Shown piece after piece: positions 1 through 10,281 of a stretch of 64,000 nt of DNA. The notes under the pieces were generated by a model. It was not told the origin of the DNA. It was given only the letters and a program-made list of their open reading frames with translations, and ran no database searches. A program made the position numbers and the translations under genes. Every line of letters begins with the position of its first letter. The stretch's first letter is position 1. This stretch comes from Zygnema cylindricum (taxonomy: Eukaryota > Streptophyta > Zygnematophyceae > Zygnematales > Zygnemataceae), in NCBI GenBank assembly GCA_037447655.1, contig JBBHKE010001964.1, positions 97,785 through 161,784 of the forward strand. The letters run 5' to 3'.

Positions 1-738
1 ACTAACTGTAACTCCCAATTCAAACAAAGTCTCTTTAATCCAAATAGAGGCTTTCGATGCATGATACGCGGCCATATATTCGGAATCTGTACAACTCAAC
101 GCAACTGTAGGCTGTAACCTAGAACTCCAAGAAATTGCGGCCCCCCCAAAAACTAAAGCGTAACCTGATGTCGATTTACCAAAATCAAAATCTCCTCCCC
201 AATCCGCGTCACATTATCCAAATCACTCCAAAGATTTTGTACCCGAAGTAACCGTAAGTCCAAAATTAATTGTCCTTACCAAGTATCGAAAGATTCGTTG
301 TACGGCCTCCCAATGTGCCTTTTTGGGCTCCTGACAATAACGGCTGAAGATCGACACGGCGGCCGAAATATTCAAACGAGTTCCAACGCTTTGGTACATT
401 AGTGAGCCAATCGCCTCTCGATAAAGTATGTTGACTGAATCTTCTTCTTCGAACTTACGAATATGAAGATTTGCATCCAATGGCAAAGAAAGCGGTTTCG
501 CGTCACTCATTGAAAACCGCTCCAGAATCTCCTTGCAATATTGTGCTTGACTTAATTTGATATTTCTTTCTTTGTCGCGAATCACTTCGATCCCCAAAAT
601 ACATCGTACCTCTCCAAGATTCGTTAATTTGAAATGTAATCCAAGGTAAGGTTTTAACTCATTAATGCGCTTCAACCTGTCGCATACCATTAATAAATCA
701 TCAACATAAACAGAAAATATGATTTGGTCAGCACTTTC
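1..738 (-). pseudogene. Copia-A pol, 3' part: reverse transcriptase end and RNase H (decayed)
   Basis: This is the downstream part of an old Ty1-copia polyprotein read on the minus strand. Just inside position 738 the sequence encodes the YVDD catalytic motif of reverse transcriptase (about 703-714). It continues through the RT thumb (open from 690 to 223) into RNase H. After a stop near 223 the homology resumes in another frame with an aspartate-containing DADWGGD motif and a SEYMAA motif characteristic of copia RNase H, and runs off the left edge. The 5' neighbour of this fragment is found at 5,711-9,434, on the far side of the inserted element TRG-1. Stops and frameshifts show that it is not functional. 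The 3' LTR is outside the window. Confidence 0.85.
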
Positions 739-1847
739 TGTTGTCCATAGCCTATTTCAGCCATGGACTACACTCGGAAGCCCCACAGACAACCCCTTAA
801 ACAGCTGTATTTCAGACGACACAGATTACTCCACAGTACACAAAGTCACCTCAAACTGTACCAATATGTAGTATATCATATATACTGTAAACTCCCAAAG
901 TTACAGAAAAATCCACCAAGGCATCTAGAAGATATAAGCTCCAGAGTTTCCCAAAAATAGATGACAGCTTCACAAACTAACCACTTAGACTGTTCACAGA
1001 ATCTTACAGAGATACTGGAATACAATGAAAATTCACACACATATATATTCTATATCATAGAATGACTCCACAAAGTTTAACATGAAAGCATCAATCAGAG
1101 TGATCACACCAACAGGTCAAAGATGCAGAAAACAGTCTGCCATTACTTTGATTAACTTGACTGCGATACTCAAAATATTCTAAGTCCTACAAGTTATACT
1201 CAGAGAGTTCACTACTGAATGTACGGCGGCATACCAACCGTACGGTATCTACCATCTACCTAAACTATTGTAAGTATACCCGAATAGTTCGAGGTATGTC
1301 AGATCGAAGAACTCTACACTAATAACTAATTAGCAAAAAGACAAACCTTTGTTGTACATAATATTTACACCGACATCTCCATAATCTTCGTATGTCAAAA
1401 ACCAAGCTACCACTAAGTAACCACTAAACAAATATCATTACTCAAAATCTATACAAGTTACATTATCAGCAGCTGCGTCAGCTGCTTTGTCCGTGCCGAT
1501 CATATCAAGGTAACCGCAGCTGCGTTGATTTGTTTGCGTCGCAGCTGCTCCGTACCGGCGGCGCATATTCCTCCAAAATAACCGCAGTTGCGTTGTCCTG
1601 TCTGCGTCGCAACTGCGCCGTACCGGCGGTACCTGTTTCAATATTTCGTTTATTCCACATCGGATCGCTTCGCGATCCGCCGTCCATTTGTCAATGCTGG
1701 TACTCGCCACTCAGTGAGTCTTTTACATCACTTTAGTTATATCCGTTCGTTCGCTCCCCCAATCCATGAATCCATTCAAACCTCCACATTAAATTCCATA
1801 GCGCACGAAATGTCGCGTACGCACGAAACAAACTTTTCAAAACAACA
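739..1847 (-). repeat. TRG-1 3' LTR
   Basis: Direct copy of 4609-5710, read on the minus strand, beginning TGTTGTTTTG and ending GGACAACA. It contains two 68-bp-period hairpin units at about 1512-1634. A short open frame on each strand in this LTR is an incidental consequence of its GC-rich middle. Confidence 0.9.
1512..1634. repeat. Tandem pair of hairpin units inside the TRG-1 LTR
   Basis: Two units with a 68-bp period start at 1512 and 1579. Each contains an inverted repeat with 9-bp arms. In the first unit the arms are GCAGCTGCG and CGCAGCTGC; in the second they are GCAGTTGCG and CGCAACTGC. The arms therefore differ between units but remain complementary within each unit. The other LTR carries the same pair near 5373-5495, with one arm mutated. 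Confidence 0.7.
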
Positions 1848-1856
1848 CTCCCCCGA
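1848..1856 (-). other. TRG-1 polypurine tract
   Basis: The complement of this stretch is a purine-rich run (TCGGGGGAG) directly before the 3' LTR. It is the expected plus-strand primer and resembles the AAGGGGAG tract of Copia-Y at the same place. Confidence 0.7.
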
Positions 1857-3461
1857 AAATTTAGTTTCGTGCATCTATAAAAATATGCATTGTGTAATGC
1901 TATGTTGCTACGCTGCGCTAGTTCGACATCGCAGCGCAGTATGAATAGAATATGCAGCGTGTACTGCTATGCTGCTACGCTGCGCTAGTTCGACATCGCA
2001 GCGCAGTATGAATAGAATATGCAGCGTGTACTGCTATGCTGCTACGCTACGCTAGTTCGATATCGCAGCTTCAGCAGCTGCTCCTTTCACCCTTGACTTC
2101 CTCGTCATAGCCTCATCTACTGAGAACTAAAGCTTTCACTTTCAACACTCCCCTAAAGCTTTAGACTCAGTAGTCCATGCATATATTTCTACCCTAATGG
2201 AGATACAAACAAAATTAAAATATTTGGATATTAAAAATTCTGTAGCAATCTTCACTTTTAATGATTCAAAAATATTAGCCAAAACAATACATCACCACTG
2301 TTTTGCTGACGTCGCCATGTCCCATTTGCCTTGCGGAAAACCACCACGTTGCAGAATTTGTCCTGTAACAGCTCCCCGTAAGTCATAAATGTGAAACTGT
2401 CACTTTCACTACCGCTATAACACCACTCCTTCCGATGCGTTGCTATAATTCGTTGTTGCGTTGCGAAGCGAACTGCTTCCACTAATTCTCCACTGCTTCC
2501 GCTGCGTTTCTGCCATGTCTTCCAAACTTCCCCTTCTTGACAACTGCCTCTTTGCCGAGTCAATTATTTAATATTCAAACACTCTTTTTCTTCCACGAAA
2601 AACTTTATCAACCATCCTTAATTTCTATGAATTTTACAGACTAACAGATTTGAATATCGTCCCGTAACAACTCCCCCTATGCCATAAACGTCAAATTGCC
2701 CTTTCAATAATGATATAATACCTCTCTAATAACTCTGAATTCCACCCTTAATTGTCACTTAGTAATATGATCAGTATTTGTCAAACATATTTATCTTCTA
2801 CCCACTTTTATCAAACAACTGTTGTACCTCCTCCCCTATCAGATTCTTCCACATCATCCGCTGCGCTGCTATGCTGCTTCGCGACGTGAACTGCTTCCGA
2901 TGATTCGCCACTGCTTCTGATCTCCTTCGTTTTCAAAAATACATAAATAACATTTAATCTAAAATCCTACCAATAATATTGAATGAAACACGAGCTTGTC
3001 TTTATAAGACATACATGTAATATAAGTTTTTCCAAACATTATGATTTCTCTAAATTCACGTTCTCCAAAAAATCACTTCTCCCGCTCTCTTCTCTTAATC
3101 ACTTTCTGAGCATGCTTTCTTCTGCTCTTAATCCGTCGAATATTGCATCTTCTCTTTGTTTTCTTCATTATCTTTTGTCTTTTCTGGAAATTTTCATTTC
3201 TGTCACAGTTTTCTACTTGTTTAATGTCAAGAATATTAATTTTCTGTTTTACCTCTATGTTTGTCTTCGTAGATTTGCTATCCCTATTAACTTCATTCAT
3301 CTGAGAAATTTTAATTTTTAATCTTCTTCTTTTCAGCTGCACTCTTTTCTTCCTATTTTCTTTTCCTATATTCCTAACGTTTGCATTTCTATTATATTTT
3401 TCACTCCCACAAACTTCTTTTCTCAATCTATCTTGCTGAACAGTTTGTCTTTGTTCTTTTC
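1857..3461 (-). other. TRG-1 non-coding internal region replacing pol
   Basis: This 1.6-kb region occupies the place where an autonomous element would have protease, integrase and RT, but I recognise none of these domains. It contains a diverged internal duplication: a motif reading roughly GTAACARCTCCCC at about 2365 recurs at about 2665 with similar flanks. The part nearest gag (3426-3073, minus) is open and very rich in Lys, Arg and Asn, possibly a remnant of the Gag C-terminus after a stop codon. Confidence 0.55.
1886..2069. repeat. 67-bp tandem repeat, 2.75 copies, in the TRG-1 untranslated region
   Basis: Units start at 1886, 1953 and 2020; the third is incomplete. Each full unit contains the inverted arms GCTGCG and CGCAGC around a 12-base loop. 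The array lies just inside the polypurine tract. Confidence 0.8.
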
Positions 3462-4634
3462 TTATTCACCAATTTCCACATCCACCTTATTTCTAGTTTC
3501 TGCTTCTAAGTGTCCATCTCTCCCTTCAACTCCTCTTGCTTCAGTTAACAAACCTTTCTGTAGGCAGTTTTCACTCACCGATTTGTCATCTGATAAGGTC
3601 ACAAAAATCGTGTCCTTCTCTCTTTCGTCGTTTTTCCTCACTTCAATAAACTCTTCCTCCTTTAACTCTTTGGTACTCACCAATCTGTTGTCTGGAAAAG
3701 AAACGGACACCAATTCCTTTTTTGTCACCTCCTTCTCCTCATTCCGAACAACATAGAAGGTCGGTAGGTAAACAAATTTGTCAACACACTGTGTATGTCT
3801 CTTGTCATCGGTTGAGTCTTGTCTCTCACTCACGAAAGATCTTGATTCTCTTCTTGTTGGTGGTAGAACTAGGTTGTTGTCCCATCCATCTCTGAACTTC
3901 CCTGTAACACATGCACTTTTATATGACGGACATACCTTGAAGGTATGTCCCAAATCATTACAATAAAAACAATTCTTTTGCTGATCTCCGAACTCGCTAT
4001 TCTTTTTAATTTTCTGAAACTGAGACTTAGATTCCTTTATATTCCTCTTACTGGATAAAATCTTTCTATTAGCCTCTTCATCTAGAACAACACGTCTTGC
4101 TACAGTTAAGCTCCAATCCCTTTTATCAATTAACGTCAATCGATCTAAAGCACTCTTATATTCTTTAGGTAGGCTTCTCATTAATAATATAGCTTGTTGG
4201 GCATCTATAAAGTTTCCTCCTGCCAAGTCATTTTCTACAAATAATACTTGTAAGTCAATACAGTGTTTCTCCATACTACCTCCTACATACTTGAATTCAA
4301 CTATTTTGGTAACATTGCTAAGCCAATGATATAAAGAAGTCTTTGCATACATACATTCTAAGCACTTCCATAATTCAGATGCCCTCTTAAAACTTAAGCA
4401 TAACATTACCAAATCCGCAGTCAAGGAGTTCTTGATAACCCTTAGACATTCATGATTTTTCCTTTTCCATCCATTTGATGTTTCGGCCAAGGTACCGTCC
4501 ACCACATCCATTAGCTCCATCATCTCGAAGTAGCTCTCGAGTGAATCCTTCCAGTAGTGATATTTTGATCCATCAAATATGGGCAGCCATGGGTGTGGGC
4601 CCATAACCTGTTGTCCATAGCCTATTTCAGCCAT
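3462..4634 (-). CDS. gag: TRG-1 Gag (390 aa) with CCHC zinc knuckle
   Basis: An intact 390-residue Gag is read on the minus strand. It resembles the copia gag (UBN2/DUF4219-type) fold. An N-terminal block ends in PIFDGSKYHYW (residues 18-28), the central helical region spans about residues 60-190, and a CX2CX4HX4C zinc knuckle lies at residues 222-235. The C-terminal third is charged and ends without a protease. The start codon at 4634 lies 26 bases inside the upstream LTR (4609-5710), so residues 1-8 are LTR-encoded and the primer binding site is translated. Copia-Y has the same layout and shares a VMGP motif at the same place. Gag presumably forms the particle that packages its own RNA, with enzymes supplied in trans. 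The intact frame, despite LTR divergence of a few percent, fits selection or recent activity, but this is inference. Confidence 0.85.
   Translation of the reverse strand: MAEIGYGQQVMGPHPWLPIFDGSKYHYWKDSLESYFEMMELMDVVDGTLAETSNGWKRKNHECLRVIKNSLTADLVMLCLSFKRASELWKCLECMYAKTSLYHWLSNVTKIVEFKYVGGSMEKHCIDLQVLFVENDLAGGNFIDAQQAILLMRSLPKEYKSALDRLTLIDKRDWSLTVARRVVLDEEANRKILSSKRNIKESKSQFQKIKKNSEFGDQQKNCFYCNDLGHTFKVCPSYKSACVTGKFRDGWDNNLVLPPTRRESRSFVSERQDSTDDKRHTQCVDKFVYLPTFYVVRNEEKEVTKKELVSVSFPDNRLVSTKELKEEEFIEVRKNDEREKDTIFVTLSDDKSVSENCLQKGLLTEARGVEGRDGHLEAETRNKVDVEIGE
4595..4608 (-). other. TRG-1 primer binding site (initiator tRNA-Met anticodon arm)
   Basis: The minus strand reads GGTTATGGGCCCAC immediately after the LTR end. 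This is complementary to the anticodon stem-loop of eukaryotic initiator tRNA-Met and not to its 3' end. It is the arrangement known for Drosophila copia, which is primed by a cut tRNA half. No spacer separates the LTR from the site. Confidence 0.8.
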
Positions 4635-5710
4635 GGACTACACTCGGAAGCCCCACAGACTACCCCTTAAACAGCTGTGTTTCAGACGACAGAGATTACT
4701 CCACAGTACACAAAGTCACCTCAAACAGCACCAATATGTAGTATATCATTTATACTGTAAACTCCCAAAGTTACAGCAAAATCCATCAAGGCATCTAGAA
4801 GATATAAGCTCCAGAGTTTCCCAAAAATAGCTGACAGCTTCACAAACTAACCACTTAGACAGTTCACAGAATCTTACAGAGATACTGGAATATAATGAAA
4901 CTCCACACACATATAGATTCTATATCATAAAATAACTCCACAAAGTTTCACATGAAAGCATCAATCAGAGTGATCACACCAACAGGTCAAAGATGCAGAA
5001 AACAGTTTGCCATTACTTTGATTAACTTGACTGCGATACTCAAAATATTCTAAGTTCTACAAGTTATACTCAAAGAGTTCACTACTGAATGTACGGCGGC
5101 ATACCAACCGTACGGTATCTACCATCTACCTAAACTATTGTAAGTATACCCGAATAGTTCAAGGTATGTCAGATCGAAGAACTCTACACTAATAACTAAT
5201 TAGCAAAAAGACAAACCTTTGTTGTACATAATATTTACACCGACATCTCCATAATCTTCTTATGTCACAAACCAAGCTACCACTAAGTAACCACTAAACA
5301 AATATCATTACTCAAAATCTATACTAATTACATTATCAGCAGCTGCGTCTTGTCCGTGCCGATCATATCAAGGTAACCGCAGCTCCGTTGATTTGTCTGC
5401 GTCGCAGCTGCTCCGTACCGGCGGCGCATATTCCTCCAAAATAACCGCAGTTGCGTTGTCCTGTCTGCGTCGCAACTGCGCCGTACCGGCGGTACCTGTT
5501 TCAATATTTCGTTTATTCCACATCGGATCGCTTCGCGATCCGCCGTCCATTTGTCAATGCTGGTACCCGCCACTCAGTGAGTCTTTTACATCACTTTAGT
5601 TATATCCGTTCGTTCGCTCCCCCAATCCATGAATCCATTCAAACCTCCACATTAAATTCCATAGCGCACGAAATGTCGCGTACGCACGAAACAAACTTTT
5701 CAAAACAACA
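4609..5710 (-). repeat. TRG-1 5' LTR
   Basis: This is the upstream LTR of the minus-strand element (1,102 bp against 1,109 bp for the other copy). It contains the gag start codon near its 3' end and the pair of hairpin units near 5373-5495. A small deletion near 5348, relative to 1473-1482, accounts for most of the length difference. Confidence 0.9.
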
Positions 5711-8700
5711 CTTTCACCTTTTACGTAAACTCTAGAATCGGACGTAGTCCGTACAAAACTAAACTTCAATAGTACTTGATGAAGTCGCAAATACCACGTG
5801 TGTGGCGCTTGCTTCAACCCGTACAGTGATTTTTGATGACGCCATACATTTCCTTCTTGCCAAAGAGAGACGACTTCCGGTACCTTCATCTACACCTCTT
5901 TTTCCAATTCTCCATTCAAAAATGCAGTTTCCACGTCCACTTGATGAACGTGCTTCTTCCCCGATGTTGCGAGTGCAATAATAATCTGTAGTGAGTCGAA
6001 CTTCACCACGAGAGCATAAGTCTCATTAAAATCAACTCCCTCACGTTGTTAGAAGCCCTTACAAACGAGCCGCGCCTTCTACTTTAGAATTTCGACTGAA
6101 GCTCCAGTCTTGGTGTTAAAAATCCACTGCGTCAATCGCCTTTTTCCCCTCTGGTAATTTCACTTCCTCAAAAGTTCGATTATCAACCACCGATTTCAAC
6201 TACTTTTCCCACGCCGGTTTCCACTTACTTTCCCTATCGGCTGACCTCCTCGCCTCGCCATAAGATTGAGAGTCGCCGCTCATATTCACCGTAAGTGATT
6301 GCTACAAAAGAAACTCGGTCTCCTTAGCATCGGAAAGGAAATAATGAGAATTTGATGTATTTTCTCATTTTCGATCATAAAAAAGTTTTTCCGGTTTCTT
6401 CCCCCTCGTAATTCGAGAGCTCCTCCTTAGAATTGGCTCATCTTCTTTCTTCTCCTCGGATTCAATTTCCTTCTCACTTGATGTAGTACTCGATTTTGAG
6501 CTTTGTGATTTCCGAATGTCCGAAGGCACTCGGGAATCCGAATTTCTATGACTCTTCTTTTCAAATTCAACATCATCGGATTTTTCAAATTTCTTTTTCC
6601 GAGAATTAAGAATCGGTTCCTCATCGGATTGTGAATCCCGAATGTTCAGAAAATTCTTATTTTTATCTCCTCATAAAAATCCAAATTTACTTTAAATTTC
6701 CCAACGGAATTCATGGCGGATTTGAGATCCTTATGAAAATCGACATTCCGAGATTCCTCCACGGTGTAACGAGCCGGATCATATACTCGGTATAAATTCC
6801 CCTTCGCACTATAGCCAACAAAAATTCCGGGCCGACTCCTCAGCGCAAATTTCCCCTTCATCTTAATTGATTCCACATAAACCGTCGCAAGACATCCCCA
6901 AATCTTCAGGTGATGAACCGTCGGTTTTCTTCTACTCTATAACTCCTTTTGTGTTTTGCTTCCGGAAACCGAAGTGAGTCTCCGGTTACAAATATAATTC
7001 GCCATAAGAATGGCATCTCCCCACAAAAACATCTCTCGTCCGGTGTTATGAACCATTGTTCGGACTATTTATTGTAAGGTACGATTCTTCCTCTCCGCCA
7101 CTCCATTTGACTCCGGAGAATAAGGTGCTGTGAATTGGTGCCTTATTCCCCACTCCTTAGAATACCCCTCAAAAATAACAAACTCTCCTCCATTATCAAA
7201 CCGAATAGATCTTAATTTTTTATCAATTTGCCTTTCGGCCATTACATGCCATGTTTAAATTTTTCAAAGGCATCCGATTTCTTCTTCAACAAATAAAGCC
7301 ATGATTTCCGAGAGAAATCATCAACAATCACCAAAATATATTTGTAGCCTCCAATTGTTTCGGGTTTAATGTGCCCACAAAGATCAATGTGGACAACCTC
7401 CAAAGGACTTTGAGCAAGATGCTTAATATCTTTACTCGGATGAGATTTCCTAATTCGACGTCCTTGACTACATCCTCCACATCCGTTAACATTATCACCG
7501 GATGCGAGATCCAAGCCCCTCACCGAAAAATGACGAATCATTTTCTTTAAACTTACCTCGGATGGATGACACACCGGTGATGCCATAATGTAAGATCATC
7601 TTTTATCTCCGAAGTTTGGTGTGAAATTCCCACGGTGGGAATTTTAGATTTCAGCCTCCTCCATAAGAGCCGACTATGATTCGCATCCGTCACCTCTCCT
7701 TCACCAATAACTTTCCCCTCCTCATTCTAAATTTCAATAGATTGATCTCCTCTCGGAAGTACGCTTCCACCACTCTTTTGAATTTGTGGAACGCTTAATA
7801 AATTCACGGAACCATCCGGAATATAGAGAGTGTTTTGGAGTCGATACTCCGTTGATTTTTCTCTTCCATCAACATCCCTCGATAGAAGATCAAGCGCAAC
7901 CGTGCCAACCGTGCCGACATGGCCACTTGCAACCGTAATAAATGTTAGAACCGTAAGTTATCGCATATTATCAAATAGGGTGGCATCCGTACAAACGTGA
8001 TGAGATGTACCCGTATCGATAATCCACTCCTTCTCCAAATTTCCCCCACTCTTTATCGAATCAATAGTAAGGTTGAGAATTGGGAAATCATCACCGGAAT
8101 TATTACCATAATTAAAATAATTTACATTTTTATATCCACGGCCACCGCCGTGGCCTCCTCCTCGACCACCATCTCGGCAGCCTCTTTCTCCTCCTCTACC
8201 TCCTCTTCCATCTCAAGAATCTACATTCCTTGCGTAACATTGAGGGATAGTGTGCCCCCACTTTCCACAAAAATGGCATTGTTTATCTTTATCCGAGCAA
8301 GAAGATGACAAATGCCCAAGTCGATTACACCGATAACATGTCACATTAGAAAGGTTTGTAGGGACCTTCGCCGGACGACCTTGCTCCTTATTACCTCGGC
8401 CGCCACCACCACCTTTCGGACCACCTCCTTTACCACTCCCTCTACCACCGGCAAAATTTAAATTCGGGGTTTCGGAATTGGTAGAGTTAAAAACTCCTCC
8501 TCCACTTGAGAAGTCGTTGAAGCTCCCTCGGACATTTTAATAAAATTGACGGTGAATCCAAAAGTGTTATCCGCCTTTGCTCGTAAGATGGCTTTAAGAT
8601 GTGAATGCTTATCCGGTAGAGCATTAACAAAGACGCTCAATTTATCCGCATCCAAGATAACTCGTCCATTGTTGAGTAATTGCTCGAGTATAATATCGAA

Positions 8701-9358
8701 GCGCTTCACGGCATCGTCCATCGATTCATTTGGTAAGATTTTAAAGTTCATAAAATTGGTATAAACATATTGACCCTTATTTTCAACGCCCTTCTCATAT
8801 TGCTCCTCAAGTGCTTGCCAACACTCATGAGCCGTGCCGTGAGCGAAAAAAATGATCAAGAACAGAAAAAGTACAATTTTTCATCAAACCGGTTGTTGTC
8901 GCGATATCCTTCAACTTCCATTGAGCACGAGCCTTGCTCTTCGTTGGCATCTTCTCCTCTCCATTGACAATTCTCCAAAGCCTCTTGAGAATAAGTTGAT
9001 TTGAAATAAACTTCTTCCATACCGCATAATTGGGGCCATTAAAGGCCACGGATTTCCCCGACATATTATAATTTTCTTCGTTTTCCAATGCTTCTTCAAA
9101 ATCTGAATCCTCCTCTATTTTTGCTTTTCTTTTCCTAATTCTCTCTCTTCTGTCTTCTTCATTTGCTCCTCCACTGAATGGATTGGCAGCCTGAAATAAA
9201 GTAAATTCTCTTTTCTCACTAGATTGAGTTTGAAATCGTGAATCTAGATATCTCATTAATGTATCAAACATTTTTTCAAATTTCTCCTACATGTTTTGGT
9301 TCTCATCAAAATGAGTACCGAAAAAATTGAAATCTCTCTGTCTCTCAGAAGTCGTCAT
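5711..9358 (-). pseudogene. Copia-A gag-protease-integrase-RT (5' part, decayed)
   Basis: This is the upstream part of the old minus-strand copia polyprotein, in order from the right. Gag starts at about 9358, has a stop at 9287-9289, and is then open in pieces 9271-8825 and 8859-8458. Two CX2CX4HX4C zinc knuckles lie near 8340 and 8255. The protease has a DTGTSHH motif near 8000. The integrase core includes HIDLCGH and DDFSR motifs in the piece 7586-7242, and its C-terminal part (FVGYSAKGNLYRVYDP) is in the piece 6876-6646. The RT fingers are marked by SLYGLKQAP near 5800. The frame enters the inserted TRG-1 at 5711 and resumes in phase at 738, one codon series upstream of YVDD. Multiple frameshifts make it a pseudogene. 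Confidence 0.88.
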
Positions 9359-9419
9359 GGGGGAAGGACTATTTCTATTCTTCTTCCTCCCCATGCGCTC
9401 TCCCTATCTCGGAAATACT

Positions 9420-9432
9420 GGCTCCAATACCA
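9420..9432 (-). other. Copia-A primer binding site (3' end of initiator tRNA-Met)
   Basis: The minus strand reads TGGTATTGGAGCC two bases after the LTR end. This matches the usual plant copia site TGGTATCAGAGCC at 11 of 13 positions. Copia-A was therefore primed in the conventional way, unlike the two other copia families in this window. Confidence 0.75.
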
Positions 9433-9434
9433 TT

Positions 9435-9708
9435 TGTAGGATCTTTTAATAAATAATCACAAAAATAACTTCATCAAAGATTCTAAGATTTCATACACAG
9501 CGGAAGCTCATAGATAAAAAAAGAAAAAATCAGCCAAAAAGATTTATAAGTGTTTTTGGCCAAAAGCCTTTTTACATCATCTCTTCTCTCTCCTCTTCTC
9601 TCTCTCTTTAATAATCTCTACTCCAAAAAAATTATTTTTTGCAAAAGTAATCTGCAGACTATATCTCTCCTCTAACTAGCTTACATGGCTGACAAAAAAA
9701 GCTAGCAT
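9435..9708 (-). repeat. Copia-A 5' LTR (outer boundary uncertain)
   Basis: The inner LTR end (complement of TG at 9435-9436) is fixed by the primer site. A TATA-like TTATAAAT lies on the minus strand near 9541-9550, and a pyrimidine-rich stretch follows. The outer end is a guess: a TG...CA-compatible position occurs near 9708, but the partner LTR is outside the window and I cannot confirm it. Confidence 0.5.
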
Positions 9709-10159
9709 TGCGGCAAACTTCTGTCTCATTCTTGCCTTCCCGACATAAAACACTGAAAGGAAGTTTTCGCGAAAGAAGGCGTACACGTCTTCTCCTCCAA
9801 AACGCAAAACTTCAAAAGACAAGTTTCGTGCGTGCGATGTGTGCGCACGAAATCAAAACACCTACACTAAAAAAAATACACCTGCGCACTGAAACAAAAG
9901 TGACGCGAACCGAAATTGTGCATTTCGTTCGCGGACGCTTCAAATGTGAACACAAAACAACATCGCACAAATCGTAGGATGACGTGACACTCCACGTCAA
10001 ACAAATAAGTTTTGGTATGTCGCTTCGCGATATAGTGGCGATACGTCAATATCCCAATAGCTTCATGGATGCACAAAACTAACTTAAAAAAAAAAAAAAA
10101 AAAAAAACCCAATTTTGAAATGATTAAATTACTTTTGAAATGTAATTTTGAAACTCAGC
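9709..10159. other. Unassigned stretch with a poly(A) run
   Basis: No gene or recognisable repeat end is seen. A run of about 22 A residues at 10086-10107 abuts the coding relic that starts at 10160. Confidence 0.4.
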
Positions 10160-10207
10160 TATTTGTCGGATGAGATGATGGTAGCCAATATGATGACTAA
10201 GGCTTGA
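10160..10207 (+). pseudogene. C-terminal tip of a copia RNase H (third copia remnant, Copia-B)
   Basis: The plus strand encodes YLSDEMMVANMMTKA followed by a stop at 10205-10207. This matches the conserved copia pol C-terminus (compare SEMVADMMTKP near the end of Copia-Y pol). About 65 bases after the stop comes a purine tract ending in AGGGGAG (10275-10281) and then TGTTGTTTTAGAAACC from 10282, the expected polypurine tract and LTR start. The rest of the element upstream is missing. Confidence 0.75.
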
Positions 10208-10281
10208 CCGACAACTAAATTGATGTTTGGTATAGAGGAATTAAGACTTAGTGGCTGAGAGAGTCTAAAGGTTTAGGGGAG

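Larger units (their letters stand above)
739..5710 (-). mobile_element. TRG-1: gag-only (TR-GAG-like) LTR retrotransposon nested in Copia-A
   Basis: Two direct LTRs (739-1847 and 4609-5710), each bounded by TG and CA, enclose a 2.76-kb internal region. The 5-bp duplication CTTTC flanks the whole element (734-738 and 5711-5715), so this is a complete insertion. The only protein domain is Gag, so it must depend on the enzymes of another copia element. The primer site at 4595-4608 matches the anticodon arm of initiator tRNA-Met, and the polypurine tract next to LTR 739-1847 is the complement of 1848-1856. The LTRs differ by roughly 25-30 substitutions plus a small indel by eye, so the insertion is much older than Copia-Y. 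Known gag-only LTR elements in plants are called TR-GAG; assignment to that class is an inference. Confidence 0.88.

Noticed and set aside
1438-1710. Open frames in the TRG-1 LTRs (also 5328-5599)
   Set aside because: They arise from the 68-bp hairpin repeats and are not conserved between the two LTRs at their ends.
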